Shown here in pieces: positions 8,717-17,710 of a stretch of 64,000 nucleotides of DNA (positions are counted from its first letter, which is position 1; each line of letters opens with the position of its first letter). The position numbers and the translations under genes were made by a program. A model generated the notes under the pieces. That model did not search any database. It worked only from the letters and a program-made list of their open reading frames with translations, and was not told where the DNA came from. The DNA comes from Candidatus Atribacteria bacterium UBA6251 (GTDB lineage: Bacteria; Atribacterota; Phoenicimicrobiia; Phoenicimicrobiales; Phoenicimicrobiaceae), in the NCBI GenBank assembly GCA_002441285.1, contig DJVR01000064.1:8318-72317 (forward strand), in the 5' to 3' direction.

Positions 8717-9103
8717 GCACTCAGAAGATGACCTTGAAATGGTAAGATGGTTGAATGTTGAATAAAGAAAAAAATTTTTTAGATAAAGGATGTTTTATAG
8801 CTCAGCAAACTGGAAAAAAACATTGAAATCCGGACTTTATACTTAAGGAGAAAGAATAGTAATAAGGCATTCTTTTAAGAATTTTTTGAAAAAATAAGAA
8901 ATGAAGTTTTAGAATTTTAGGAAATTAGGGATGAATGTAGGAGGTTAGATCGTGATTATATTCCTACCAGATATCCTAATGGTTTACCTGGTGGAATACC
9001 TTTTCAGTATTTTATGGAAAGTGATATAAAAAGTGCTTTAAAAGATAAGGAAAAGGTTTTAAATTTTTATAGGATATTTCTCCAGAAGAAAGGAGGGTTA
9101 TAA
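8679..9103 (+). pseudogene. Broken HEPN-domain toxin gene
   Basis: An ATG at 8679 inside the MNT gene begins MKDSDKKALRWFKHSEDDLE, a typical HEPN start, but the frame stops after 29 codons. Further on, pieces remain: CFIAQQTGKK near 8790 and, in the last frame, LDRDYIPTRYPNGLPGGIP (about 8947-9003), the usual HEPN C-terminal motif, ending at TAA 9101-9103. Several stops and frameshifts separate the parts, so no toxin can be made. Confidence 0.78.
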
Positions 9104-9108
9104 ATAAA

Positions 9109-9810
9109 TTGAAAAATATTCAAAAAACCTATTTTATTAAAATTATTGTTTTGCTTTTTAGCTTATTTTTAATAGTAACTTTATCTTCAGTGGTGGTTTT
9201 GGCACAAAAAGCAGAAAGCGAAGAAGGAAAAGAGGCAACAGAAACTACAGTAAGTATAGAGGCGGATAAGGTTCTTTATGATAAGAGTATGGATAAGATG
9301 AACTTTCAAGGAAATTTAAGAATTTTGCAGGAGGATATTGTTTTAACGGCAGAGGAAGCTGAATTTGATGTGAACCAGAAGATTGGGCAGATTAAGAACA
9401 ATATTAAGTTGGTGCAGAAAGATATCACCATTACTGGTGAAGCTCTGGAAGCATTTCTTAATGATAAAAGATATATCTTCCAGGGAGAAGTAAAACTAAT
9501 TCAAGAACGCAAAGATGAAGAAGGAAAAGAAGATAATATTATCTGGAATGCCCCTCAATTGGAGATTTTGGCTGATAGCAAAGATATTACTGCTACCGGA
9601 GGAGTAAAGATTTTAAAGAAGGACTATACTATTACAGCAGAGCAGGCAGTTTATAATGATCAGGAACAGAAGATAGAACTAAAAGGAAAAGTAAAGATAG
9701 AAGAAGAGGAAAGTAATCGCTGGATCTCCGGTGATCAAGCTATCTTTTTTATCGAATCTGAAAGATTAGAAGTCACCGGCAATGTACATAGCGGCCTCAA
9801 ATTAGACTAA
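9109..9810 (+). CDS. lptA: LptA/OstA-like periplasmic LPS transport protein
   Basis: After a signal sequence (cleavage near VLAQK, residue 34) the protein is a row of short beta strands of the OstA/LptA type: VSIEADKVLYDKSMDKMNFQG, then repeated units ending in GG-V or KG-V (GEVKLIQ, GGVKILKK, KGKVKIEE, GNVHSG). LptA forms the periplasmic bridge between LptC and LptD. The start is TTG at 9109, with AAAGGAGG 12 bases upstream. The first base after the stop codon begins a 33-bp palindrome that may act as terminator. Confidence 0.82.
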   Translation: MKNIQKTYFIKIIVLLFSLFLIVTLSSVVVLAQKAESEEGKEATETTVSIEADKVLYDKSMDKMNFQGNLRILQEDIVLTAEEAEFDVNQKIGQIKNNIKLVQKDITITGEALEAFLNDKRYIFQGEVKLIQERKDEEGKEDNIIWNAPQLEILADSKDITATGGVKILKKDYTITAEQAVYNDQEQKIELKGKVKIEEEESNRWISGDQAIFFIESERLEVTGNVHSGLKLD

Positions 9811-9843
9811 TGTAAAAAAAAGTGCCAGGCACTTTTTTTTACA
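9811..9843. repeat. 33-bp perfect palindrome, copy A
   Basis: TGT, eight A, GTGCC, A, GGCAC, eight T, ACA: 16-bp arms around one central A. It begins directly after the lptA stop codon. Both strands read as a hairpin followed by a T run, so it can serve as a terminator in either direction. It is base-for-base identical to copies at 10446, 13959, 60355 and 62675. Confidence 0.95.
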
Positions 9844-9860
9844 TCGAGAGGGAGAAGGAA

Positions 9861-10442
9861 ATGAAAGATTGCAGAAAATGGTTTATATTAATCATTTTGG
9901 GAATAGTTTTATTGACGGGGGGATGTGCTCGCTGGCCTGATGGTTCAGATGAGCCTGGTGAAACTCAATATCAAGTACAAATTACCGTCCAGGTTCAAGG
10001 GCAAGTTAGTTCAGATTTAAATAAGGGAAAATATTATATAGTGCTAGATACAGATGAGAATACTGCTGATGGACCAGGGGCTAATATTTTGCTCTGGGAT
10101 GATGAATTTTATTATATTATAAAGTATGAGGGTGGTTTCTTTGATTTTACTCAAGTAGGAGGAGTAGAATCTTTTACCGGTAGTGGAGAGGTAATTGAGG
10201 AAGACGAAATAAGAGTTACTTTCGATTTGAATGATTTAGGTAATCCCGAAAGCCTGGATATTAATGTAGTAACTACCGACAAAGATAATAATACCTATGA
10301 TTCTCTGGATGCAGGTTATTTTTCTATTTATACCAACCGACTTGGTGCTACTAATACTATAAATGATCGTTTTGATGATTCAGGAGAGGGAGGAGTAGAT
10401 TTTGACATCATTAAAGTGACAACTTTAATCACTACTCCCTGA
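9861..10442 (+). CDS. Lipoprotein of unknown function
   Basis: The true start is ATG 9861 after GGGAGAAGGAA; an upstream GTG frame would begin inside the palindrome. The signal peptide ends with lipobox TGGC (Cys22). The mature protein of about 170 residues is acidic and strand-rich (QYQVQITVQVQGQVSSDL, KYYIVLDTDENTADGPGANI), resembling secreted beta-sandwich domains that follow 'small-molecule release' type lipoproteins, but I recognise no family. It stands between two palindromes, copies A and B. Confidence 0.75.
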   Translation: MKDCRKWFILIILGIVLLTGGCARWPDGSDEPGETQYQVQITVQVQGQVSSDLNKGKYYIVLDTDENTADGPGANILLWDDEFYYIIKYEGGFFDFTQVGGVESFTGSGEVIEEDEIRVTFDLNDLGNPESLDINVVTTDKDNNTYDSLDAGYFSIYTNRLGATNTINDRFDDSGEGGVDFDIIKVTTLITTP

Positions 10443-10445
10443 TTA

Positions 10446-10478
10446 TGTAAAAAAAAGTGCCAGGCACTTTTTTTTACA
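10446..10478. repeat. 33-bp perfect palindrome, copy B
   Basis: Identical to copy A. It fills the whole gap between the convergent stop codons of the lipoprotein gene (ends 10442) and lptD (ends 10480), the ideal place for a two-way terminator. Confidence 0.95.
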
Positions 10479-10479
10479 T

Positions 10480-12759
10480 CTATTGTTGGCCGATGGTGAT
10501 CTTTTCGGTGGGGAAGGCTTTGATGTAAAATTCTAACCAGAAAGATTGAGTGGCTTGTTTATAATTAAAACGAATTTCTCGGCAATGTAAATCTCTGGTA
10601 ATACCGATTACACTATTTCTTACTTCCCAATCCTCTAAGTCGATTATACCTTTATAATTAACCTTCCAATTATCGCTCAGTTTAAGATCAAGGGTAGTAT
10701 TTATCTCTTTGCTCCACTCTGAGGTATTTAAATTGTAAGAGGTATTAAAATTCATTTTCCAGTCTTCTTTAGGTTTATATGCTAATTTAGCTACCAGGCT
10801 GGCGAAGCTTTCCGCCACAAAATCATAATTAGTAGATAAATTTAAGTCGATTTTTTCAGTAGGAGTAAAAGCCAAAGTCCCTTTGATAAAATGTGTTAGG
10901 GGGTCAATATAATCAAACTTAAAAGGTGTTGGCCCTTCTGTCTTATTATAACTATAGTTCAAAGTAGCGGATAGATAAGGATTATAAGTAGTTTTTACCT
11001 CTATTTTTCCTCCGACTAAATAGCGTGCTTCACCGGTGAGATAGACATCCTGTCGGAAGATACCAGCTGGAGTAATACTGATATTATCTCCAAATTTGAA
11101 AGGTCTTTTTAAATTAAAAATAAATTCACCACGCCAGTTATCCTCATCTGAGGAATATTCATAAAAATGAGCCACTGAGGTATTAATATCATAAGAAATC
11201 TTGGTTTCTCCCAGAAGGGCAGAGCTTTTTATAAAAGTAAATTCTGGTAAACGATCGATTATTTTGGAAACATTTTCTCCCGTGTAATCATCTTCATCCA
11301 GGTCAAATCTCTTTTTTGCAACTACATTCACTTTATAGCCTTCGCCCTGAAATTTTAATTCCCACTCTGGAGTGAGCTCCAAATCAGCAAATTCCTGAGT
11401 AGAGGGATGATTTTGGGTAAAATATAGAGTAAGTATAGAATTTAATTGATCACTAATAGTATAGTCATATTTTGCCTTGATATTGCCATTAATACCCAGA
11501 TTATCTAAATCCTTTCCACTAAATTTATATTTTCCGGATAGTTGAAAAGTATAATTTTCTCCGGCTTTATCTAAAGTAAACTGGGAATTCAGGGTATTAC
11601 TGGCTAAAGTTCCATTTGGATTTCTAACCCCGGAATAATTTAAAATCATCTGAGTCGTCAAATCCTGCCCTTTGAATTCCTGCTGATATTTTAATTCTCC
11701 GTTCAAACTGATCTTATCAGTATCCTTATTCTTAATCTGATAAAGATACAAAGAAGTCTCGCCAGGGTTATTATCTCCTCCAATTTCTAAAGTATGAGTA
11801 AATCCCAATCCTAATCCCTTCTTCTGTAACCAGTCTGCATAAATGATACCATAAGATTTTTCGGTTATATAATAATTGAAATTAGTCTTTATATACCAGC
11901 CGTCAGCACTGTTTTGTCCAATCTTAGGGAGGATGGGTTGTTGAGTTTTACGATCTAAAAAGATTATAAAATAGGGAAGGGTAATAATCTTCAAGTTTCC
12001 TTCGTACCAGGAGATATGGCGGGCAATGATTTTATCTTTAGGATAGATAATTAACTCTTTAGCTTCCAGGTGATAATGAGGTTCTGCCAGATCACAGGTG
12101 GTGAAAGTCCCTCCAGTTATTTCCACTGTCTCCGGGAAGTTTTCCATCTTTTCTCCAGTAAAATAGATCTTCCCCTTTATTCCTTCACCAGTCAATTCTC
12201 CTTTTAAGCGAATAAGGATTATCTTTTCTGTCTTCCAGTTGTAAGTGACTTCTTCACAATAAGTTTCTGTCTCTTCTTGCTTTAAAAAAACCTCTCCAGA
12301 AGCCCAGAATAAATTTTTATTTAGGTTAATCTTTAATTCCTGACTCTTTATTTCCGTATTATTATATTTTAATTCGACTCCTTCTCGGGCGACAATAATA
12401 TCTTCACCTTCCACCTTTTCATAGGTAATAGATTCTGCCTTTAAGGAAATTTCGTCCTCTGCTTCTTTCCCGGTTTCTTCACTTTTTGCTTCTGCCTGTT
12501 CTTCTCCGAGCTCAATTATTGTCGAGGAAGTTTCAGTTGAAAAGGTATTAGTAGAGGAAATTTCTGGTGATCCGGGGCCTTCTCCTTCTTCAGAGGCAGG
12601 TTCAATATCTGTAGTAGCTGGAGTCTCTTGAGCCCAGGCAGTGGAATCTATTAGCCATTTTCCATTAAAAATAAAGTTTGGTGAGCTTACTCCTAAAACC
12701 GTTGTTAGCACTATTATTAAATAAATTATTAATGGAAATATTTTTTTTGATTTTTGCAT
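10480..12759 (-). CDS. lptD: LptD-like outer-membrane LPS assembly protein
   Basis: 759 residues: a signal sequence (cleavage near AWAQE, residue 44), a Glu/Ser/Thr-rich linker to about residue 100, an OstA/LptA-like N-terminal jellyroll (ISLKAESITYEKVEGEDIIVA and following strands), then a large C-terminal barrel domain rich in short amphipathic strands such as GYKVNVVAKKRFDLDED. LptD inserts LPS into the outer leaflet. The usual partner LptE was not recognised in the window. It lies two bases after the LptF/LptG-family gene and is surely co-transcribed with it. The size matches the family. Confidence 0.88.
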   Translation of the reverse strand: MQKSKKIFPLIIYLIIVLTTVLGVSSPNFIFNGKWLIDSTAWAQETPATTDIEPASEEGEGPGSPEISSTNTFSTETSSTIIELGEEQAEAKSEETGKEAEDEISLKAESITYEKVEGEDIIVAREGVELKYNNTEIKSQELKINLNKNLFWASGEVFLKQEETETYCEEVTYNWKTEKIILIRLKGELTGEGIKGKIYFTGEKMENFPETVEITGGTFTTCDLAEPHYHLEAKELIIYPKDKIIARHISWYEGNLKIITLPYFIIFLDRKTQQPILPKIGQNSADGWYIKTNFNYYITEKSYGIIYADWLQKKGLGLGFTHTLEIGGDNNPGETSLYLYQIKNKDTDKISLNGELKYQQEFKGQDLTTQMILNYSGVRNPNGTLASNTLNSQFTLDKAGENYTFQLSGKYKFSGKDLDNLGINGNIKAKYDYTISDQLNSILTLYFTQNHPSTQEFADLELTPEWELKFQGEGYKVNVVAKKRFDLDEDDYTGENVSKIIDRLPEFTFIKSSALLGETKISYDINTSVAHFYEYSSDEDNWRGEFIFNLKRPFKFGDNISITPAGIFRQDVYLTGEARYLVGGKIEVKTTYNPYLSATLNYSYNKTEGPTPFKFDYIDPLTHFIKGTLAFTPTEKIDLNLSTNYDFVAESFASLVAKLAYKPKEDWKMNFNTSYNLNTSEWSKEINTTLDLKLSDNWKVNYKGIIDLEDWEVRNSVIGITRDLHCREIRFNYKQATQSFWLEFYIKAFPTEKITIGQQ

Positions 12760-12761
12760 CT

Positions 12762-13886
12762 TTATTTCTTTTCAGCTCCTAGCATAATAAATATGCCTAA
12801 AATGCCAAAGACTAGGTTCGGTAACCAAGCTGAAGTAATCGGGTCTATCATTCCACCTCGACCCATAGAGCGAGTAACGGATAAGAAAACATAATAGGAT
12901 AAGATTAAAACAATACTAATCACTATTCCAGTTGCCTTGCTACCTCTCTTAACTCTTAGACCCAGGGGTACACCCATTAAAACAAAGATTAGTCCTGAAT
13001 AGGGTATAGAAAATTTCATATGGTAATCTACTTCAAAATTTTTGGTATCTGCCCCAGCTTGTTTCAAAATCTCTATCTGTTGACTTAACTCTTTACTACT
13101 CATTTCCTGAGGGGTCCGTTGATTGGTAAAGAATTTTTGTAAATCTTCCTTTACTATAATATCCAGATTGATAAAGTCCATTTCATAAGTAATTTTACCA
13201 TTTTCATCGTAATTGTAGATAGTTCCATTCTCCAGTTTCCAGGTATCTACTACCCAGACACCTCTTTTTGCTGTAATAACTCGAGGGAATTTTTCTCGAG
13301 TCATTTCATAAACCATAATATCTTGCATAATCATTCCATCTTCATCCAGTTTATTGATGTAAAAATAACGATTTTCTGCATCCCTAAAGAAGACATTGCG
13401 CATGATATTGGGAGGACCCTTTTTTAAGACAATTTCGCGAATAATATTCTGGGAAATGTGGTTTGCTTCCGGAACTATGTAATCATTGATGTAAAAAGAT
13501 AATATGCTGACTAATAGGGAGGCGACCAAGAAAGGAATCATAATCCGCCTTAGGCTTATTCCTCCAGCGCGCATAGCGGTAATCTCTCCATCGGTAGATA
13601 ATCTAGCAATCGCAAATTCACTGGAGGCTAATAAGGACATAGGGAAGGTTACTACTAAGTAGGCAGGAAGACGGTAAATTAATAATTTAGCTACATATTG
13701 CCAGGCTACCCTTTTATTAATCAATATATCCAGTAGTTCAAAAAGGGTTTGCATAATAAGCATAATAGTAAGGGCAGCAACTGCCAGTGCCACAAAACTT
13801 AACACCTCTTTGATAATATAGCGGTCTAATATCTTAGGCCACCATAAAAAACTTCTTCTCCTCTTTACCGACATCTCCATAGTCAT
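12762..13886 (-). CDS. LptF/LptG-family LPS export permease
   Basis: A 374-residue YjgP/YjgQ-family protein: the N-terminal KILDRYIIKEVLSF opening, three membrane helices within the first 120 residues, a periplasmic jellyroll domain (about 130-270) and three C-terminal helices from about residue 285. Two such subunits with LptB extract LPS from the inner membrane. Only one permease gene is here, so whether it is LptF or LptG cannot be settled; LptB is not in the window. lptD follows directly. Confidence 0.88.
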   Translation of the reverse strand: MTMEMSVKRRRSFLWWPKILDRYIIKEVLSFVALAVAALTIMLIMQTLFELLDILINKRVAWQYVAKLLIYRLPAYLVVTFPMSLLASSEFAIARLSTDGEITAMRAGGISLRRIMIPFLVASLLVSILSFYINDYIVPEANHISQNIIREIVLKKGPPNIMRNVFFRDAENRYFYINKLDEDGMIMQDIMVYEMTREKFPRVITAKRGVWVVDTWKLENGTIYNYDENGKITYEMDFINLDIIVKEDLQKFFTNQRTPQEMSSKELSQQIEILKQAGADTKNFEVDYHMKFSIPYSGLIFVLMGVPLGLRVKRGSKATGIVISIVLILSYYVFLSVTRSMGRGGMIDPITSAWLPNLVFGILGIFIMLGAEKK

Positions 13887-13958
13887 TTTAGCTTCCTATT
13901 TTCCTGCTTATACTATTGTATTTTTATCCAGTATAACATATTTTCTTTTTTAACAAAA

Positions 13959-13991
13959 TGTAAAAAAAAGTGCCAGGCACTTTTTTTTACA
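13959..13991. repeat. 33-bp perfect palindrome, copy C
   Basis: Identical to copy A, but here in the gap between two divergent genes, between the LptF/G start and the TPR gene. The -35 box of the TPR gene promoter begins two bases after it, so it can insulate the two transcription units. Confidence 0.95.
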
Positions 13992-13992
13992 T

Positions 13993-14020
13993 TGAACTAG
14001 CTGGGGAACTATTATATAAT
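13993..14020 (+). promoter_or_regulatory. Promoter of the TPR gene
   Basis: TTGAAC (13993-13998) and TATAAT (14015-14020) with a 16-bp spacer. Transcription would start near 14027, about 30 bases before the ATG at 14058. Confidence 0.65.
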
Positions 14021-14057
14021 TATAAAGTTAAATGGAAGAAAAGAAAAGGTAGGAAAG

Positions 14058-14930
14058 ATGAAAAATATTGCCAATAATCTACCAAATCAGCAAATAGACG
14101 TCTTCTGGCTAACTACAATTATAGTGTTAGTATTGGGACTTTTTTCTTTTTCGAGTATTTTTCTTTTTAGCTCGATCCAGGTAGCCGCAGATTCGACGCC
14201 ATCCCTCCCTGAAACATCACCACAGAAGTCTTTTAACGAGGGATTAGCCCTGTTTAGGCAAAGTAAATACGAACAGGCTATTCCTTATTTTAATACAATG
14301 CTTCTCCAGGATCCTGAACATACTGAAAGTTATTACTATTTAGGACAATGTTATCTTCAATTGGGAATAATAGAATATAATCAAAAGAATATCTTTAAGG
14401 CTTATAGTCTATACCGTAAAGCCAATGAGATAGCCGAACAGGTGATTCCTCTTTACATAAAGGGAATTAAGCAGGATCCTGATGAACTAGATAATTATAT
14501 AAAGCTGGGTTATATTTACGAATTAAGGAGTGAGGTGCCTTTTAATGATGAATACAAAATTGCTTTAGAATACTATCTAAAAGGGTTAGAAGTAGTAAAA
14601 AGATTGGAAAATAATCTAATCTCTGATCCATCTATTTCTGCTTCTAATACTCAAAGGTATAGCCCTTATCGAGGAATAAAGATTTATTTTTTATCGAGAG
14701 CCGGATATATCTACTGGCTAAAAAAAGATTATACGGAAGCTATTGATTATTTAGAACAGGCAGTGGAATTATCCCCTGAGAATATTGAGGGAAACTATTA
14801 TTTAGGTTTATCTTATGTTAAAATAGGAGAAAAAGAAGAAGCTAAACCATATCTTTTACGGGTAATAGAACTGGTCCCTCAATCAGAATACGCTCAAGAA
14901 GCAGAAAAAATATTAAAGAAAATAGATTAG
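14058..14930 (+). CDS. Membrane-anchored or secreted TPR protein
   Basis: A long N-terminal hydrophobic segment (about residues 17-43, ends VAADS) could be a signal peptide or an anchor. Tetratricopeptide repeats follow: SFNEGLALFRQSKYEQAIPYF (about 56-90), YYLGQCYLQLG, the EIAEQ... helices, and a final pair DYTEAIDYLEQAVELSPENIEG with NYYLGLSYVKIGEKEEA (about 225-270). Such proteins scaffold envelope complexes. No enzyme motif is seen. It is alone between palindrome C and a low-complexity spacer. Confidence 0.75.
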   Translation: MKNIANNLPNQQIDVFWLTTIIVLVLGLFSFSSIFLFSSIQVAADSTPSLPETSPQKSFNEGLALFRQSKYEQAIPYFNTMLLQDPEHTESYYYLGQCYLQLGIIEYNQKNIFKAYSLYRKANEIAEQVIPLYIKGIKQDPDELDNYIKLGYIYELRSEVPFNDEYKIALEYYLKGLEVVKRLENNLISDPSISASNTQRYSPYRGIKIYFLSRAGYIYWLKKDYTEAIDYLEQAVELSPENIEGNYYLGLSYVKIGEKEEAKPYLLRVIELVPQSEYAQEAEKILKKID

Positions 14931-15199
14931 TTGATTAATTAATTTGCTAGTCGGTTGGCTGGCTGTTCAATTTTAATTAGTTACCTAATTAATTAGCTGG
15001 TTGTCTAATCTTTTTACCTATCTAATTAACTGGTTAGCCATTTTGTCTATTAAAATTAAAATTAAAACAGCATATAGTTTGTGCTACTTGGCTTTGGTTT
15101 TAAGGGTGGTATTAAATTTATTGATTAGATAAAAAAATAGGTATCAAACAAAAAAGATAAATTTTATTATTTTATTATTTCACTATTATTATTATTATT
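14931..15199. other. Low-complexity spacer without a gene
   Basis: The first 130 bases repeat words like TTGATTAATTAATTTGCTAG and GGTTGGCTGGCTG; the end is an ATT-repeat tract (ATTATTATTATTATTATG) that runs into the next start codon. No ORF, hairpin with T run or clear promoter was found. Confidence 0.5.
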
Positions 15200-16543
15200 A
15201 TGGTGAGACAAAAATACCTACTATATATCGGCGGAGGCATCAAGGATTTGAATCAATATAAAATAAAAGAAGCATTTAAAAAATTCAAAAGCAAAAAAAA
15301 TGGATTAATAATCTTATTATTATTAGGCAGTCTCTTTTCTCTGTTGACTTTAAGTGGTTGCCTGTTTAATTCCTTCTATAAAGGTTCTGTAGAGGGATAT
15401 ATTTATGAACAGACTATTTTAGAACCACGCCCTCTTAAAGATGCCTTAATCAGCATAACTGGCTCAACCAATACTGCCTTAACCGATGAAGATGGATACT
15501 TTCATCTTGATGAGGTAAGCATCGGAACAAGAACCCTAACTATAGCTAAAGAAGGTTATGTTACTACCAAAGTATTGAATGTAGTGATTACTAAAGATGA
15601 AACCACCTTATTAAATGATGGTAATCCCTTAATTATTTTTCCTACTGATGATAAATATCTCTTTGATAGCGGAGTAAGCTATTATAATTTAAAAGACTAT
15701 AATTCCTCCCTGTCCACTTTTAAAGAATTAGTTACTACTTATCCAGACAGTCCTTATGCGGATGATGCCCAGTATTATCTGGGCTATATCAATGAATATA
15801 AGTTATACAATTATATTCAAGCCTTTCAAGAGTATCAATACTTAATTGATACTTATCCAGACAGTCCTTATGCGGATGATGCCCAGTTAGGTTTAGGAAA
15901 CTGTTATTATGCTACTTATGATTATACTCACGCTATTGAGGCTTATCAGCAGTTACGCCAGGATTACCCTGATTCCAATCTTGCCCCCATGGCTCAGTAT
16001 TATATTGGACATAGCTATCGAAAACTATATAATTTTAGTCAGGCTATTATTGAATATACTAAAGTACTTATAGATTTTCCGGAGAGTGAATATGCGGCTC
16101 CCGCCCAATACTATATTGCCTATACATATTATAGTGACAAACAATACGATCAAGCTATCTTAGAATTCCAAAATACAGTAAATAACTACCCCGATTCTAC
16201 CTGGCCAGGTGAACCAGACCGACTTATTGCCCCTTGTGCCCAATTTTATATCGGATTCTGCCTGATGAAAGCAAAAGATTATAATGAAGCTATTCGAGCC
16301 TTTCAGGTAGTAATTGATGATTATCCTGAAGATTCCTGGAATGACAATCGTATCATTGCACCGGAGGCTCAGTATTATATTGGGGATTGCTACCGATTAC
16401 AAGAACTCTGGACAGAAGCTTTAGAGGCTTATCAGAAAGTAATCGATAATTATCCCGAAAGTAAATGGTGGGATGGTACCTCAATCCCGGATTCTGCCCA
16501 ATACTGGATTGACTGGATCAATGAAAAACATCCCCCAACTTAG
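15200..16543 (+). CDS. TPR lipoprotein with carboxypeptidase-regulatory-like domain
   Basis: The frame opens with 33 polar residues before a hydrophobic stretch ending in lipobox LSGC (Cys54); the true start may be later, since the ATG has no ribosome binding site and abuts an ATT tract. Residues about 60-130 form a CarboxypepD_reg-like beta domain (VEGYIYEQTILEPRPLKDAL, TDEDGYFHLDEVSIGT). From about 150 six BamD/YbgF-type TPR units follow, each ending near YPDS or YPES. Two units carry an identical 37-base stretch (15737-15773 and 15851-15887). A role in envelope assembly or polymer export is likely. Confidence 0.78.
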   Translation: MVRQKYLLYIGGGIKDLNQYKIKEAFKKFKSKKNGLIILLLLGSLFSLLTLSGCLFNSFYKGSVEGYIYEQTILEPRPLKDALISITGSTNTALTDEDGYFHLDEVSIGTRTLTIAKEGYVTTKVLNVVITKDETTLLNDGNPLIIFPTDDKYLFDSGVSYYNLKDYNSSLSTFKELVTTYPDSPYADDAQYYLGYINEYKLYNYIQAFQEYQYLIDTYPDSPYADDAQLGLGNCYYATYDYTHAIEAYQQLRQDYPDSNLAPMAQYYIGHSYRKLYNFSQAIIEYTKVLIDFPESEYAAPAQYYIAYTYYSDKQYDQAILEFQNTVNNYPDSTWPGEPDRLIAPCAQFYIGFCLMKAKDYNEAIRAFQVVIDDYPEDSWNDNRIIAPEAQYYIGDCYRLQELWTEALEAYQKVIDNYPESKWWDGTSIPDSAQYWIDWINEKHPPT

Positions 16544-16966
16544 TAAATTAGTGCATAGTATTGATAATATATAATAATTTGTATCTAACCGTTATGTTAG
16601 TATTATAGAGTATATTATCTTTAACCAGTAGAGATTGAATAGAAATTGAATTAAAAATTAGATGCTGAAAAATTTTTTATTTTATTATATCTTTTCCTAA
16701 CTAAGTAACTATTTAATTAACCAAGATACTAACTAATAAAGCAACTAATCAGCTAATATAGCTAAGTAATATAATCGAGCAATCAATAAATTGATTAATT
16801 GACAAATTAGAAAAGTAATAAATTAATAAATCACGCAATTGAATTATCGCTTACCAAAACAAATAGTTTCAACAGGACCAGCGGTAAGCATAAACTGCAA
16901 TAGTCTTTTTAATACTAATGATTATTTATTATACACTGACCATTAGAAAATCGGAGAATTTCCTAA
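16544..16966. other. AT-rich spacer before the sigma factor gene
   Basis: No gene is seen. Bases 16690-16850 are a low-complexity tract of TAACTAAG/TTAATTAACC words. A candidate -10 (TATTATAC, about 16928-16935) lies some 30 bases before the sigma-factor ATG, but no good -35 goes with it, so the promoter may be of another sigma class. Confidence 0.45.
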
Positions 16967-17548
16967 ATGGATGAACTTAAAATTATTGAGCTTTGTCTTC
17001 TGGGAAAGACCCAATATTTTTCCCGGTTAATTGATAATTATCAACATATGATCTTTAACTTAGCTTATCGGATGAGTAATAATCTCCAAGAAGCGGAGGA
17101 TATTGCCCAGGAAACTTTTATTAAAGCCTTTCAGCATCTGAACCATTTTAATCCTAACTATAAATTCTCTACCTGGCTTTACCAGATTGCCTTAAATATT
17201 ATGCGAGATAAATTTAAAAAAAAGGAAATACATCCTTATTCTCTGGACACTCCGAAAGAAGGAGCAGATACAGAATCTTTACCTCCCGAACCAGCAGACC
17301 ATACCCATAATCCGGAATGTATTCTAACCCAAAAAGAAGAAACTGAACTAATTCAAAGGGCAATTAATGCCCTCCCTTTAAAATATAAAGAAGTAATTAT
17401 CCTGCGACATATTCAAGACTTATCTTATCTAGAAATTGCCCGTATTCTAAAATTGCCAGAAAGCACAGTAAAAATACGCCTCTTCCGTGCTCGTGAACAA
17501 TTGAAGCAAGAGATTGAAAAAGAGGGGAGAGGCTGCTTTTTTGATTAA
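16967..17548 (+). CDS. ECF-type RNA polymerase sigma factor
   Basis: 193 residues with region 2 (about 20-90: NLAYRMSNNLQEAEDIAQETFIKAF and FSTWLYQIALN) and region 4 (about 130-180: INALPLKYKEVIILRHIQ, then helix-turn-helix YLEIARILKLPESTVKIRL). No region 1 or 3, so it is an extracytoplasmic-function sigma factor like SigW/RpoE. The linker holds a Pro/His-rich stretch. The next gene is its membrane anti-sigma factor, the standard pairing, 162 bp downstream. The pair is probably self-regulated. Confidence 0.92.
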   Translation: MDELKIIELCLLGKTQYFSRLIDNYQHMIFNLAYRMSNNLQEAEDIAQETFIKAFQHLNHFNPNYKFSTWLYQIALNIMRDKFKKKEIHPYSLDTPKEGADTESLPPEPADHTHNPECILTQKEETELIQRAINALPLKYKEVIILRHIQDLSYLEIARILKLPESTVKIRLFRAREQLKQEIEKEGRGCFFD

Positions 17549-17710
17549 TTTTAAAAAATAACCTCTACCCTTTTTTATCCTTTTTTTGTAACTTTTCTCT
17601 TAATTTTTCGTAATATATGGTGAAGAGAAAAGGAACCCTAAAGCCAAAGAGGGAAGGGCAAAAAAATTTAAGTCTTTCCAAAGAATAAAAATTAGAAAAA
17701 AGATGAAAGA

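Noticed and set aside
9822..9860. N-terminal extension of the lipoprotein gene beginning at a GTG inside palindrome A
   Set aside because: The codons are only the palindrome read as protein; a good ribosome binding site and a normal lipoprotein signal start at ATG 9861.
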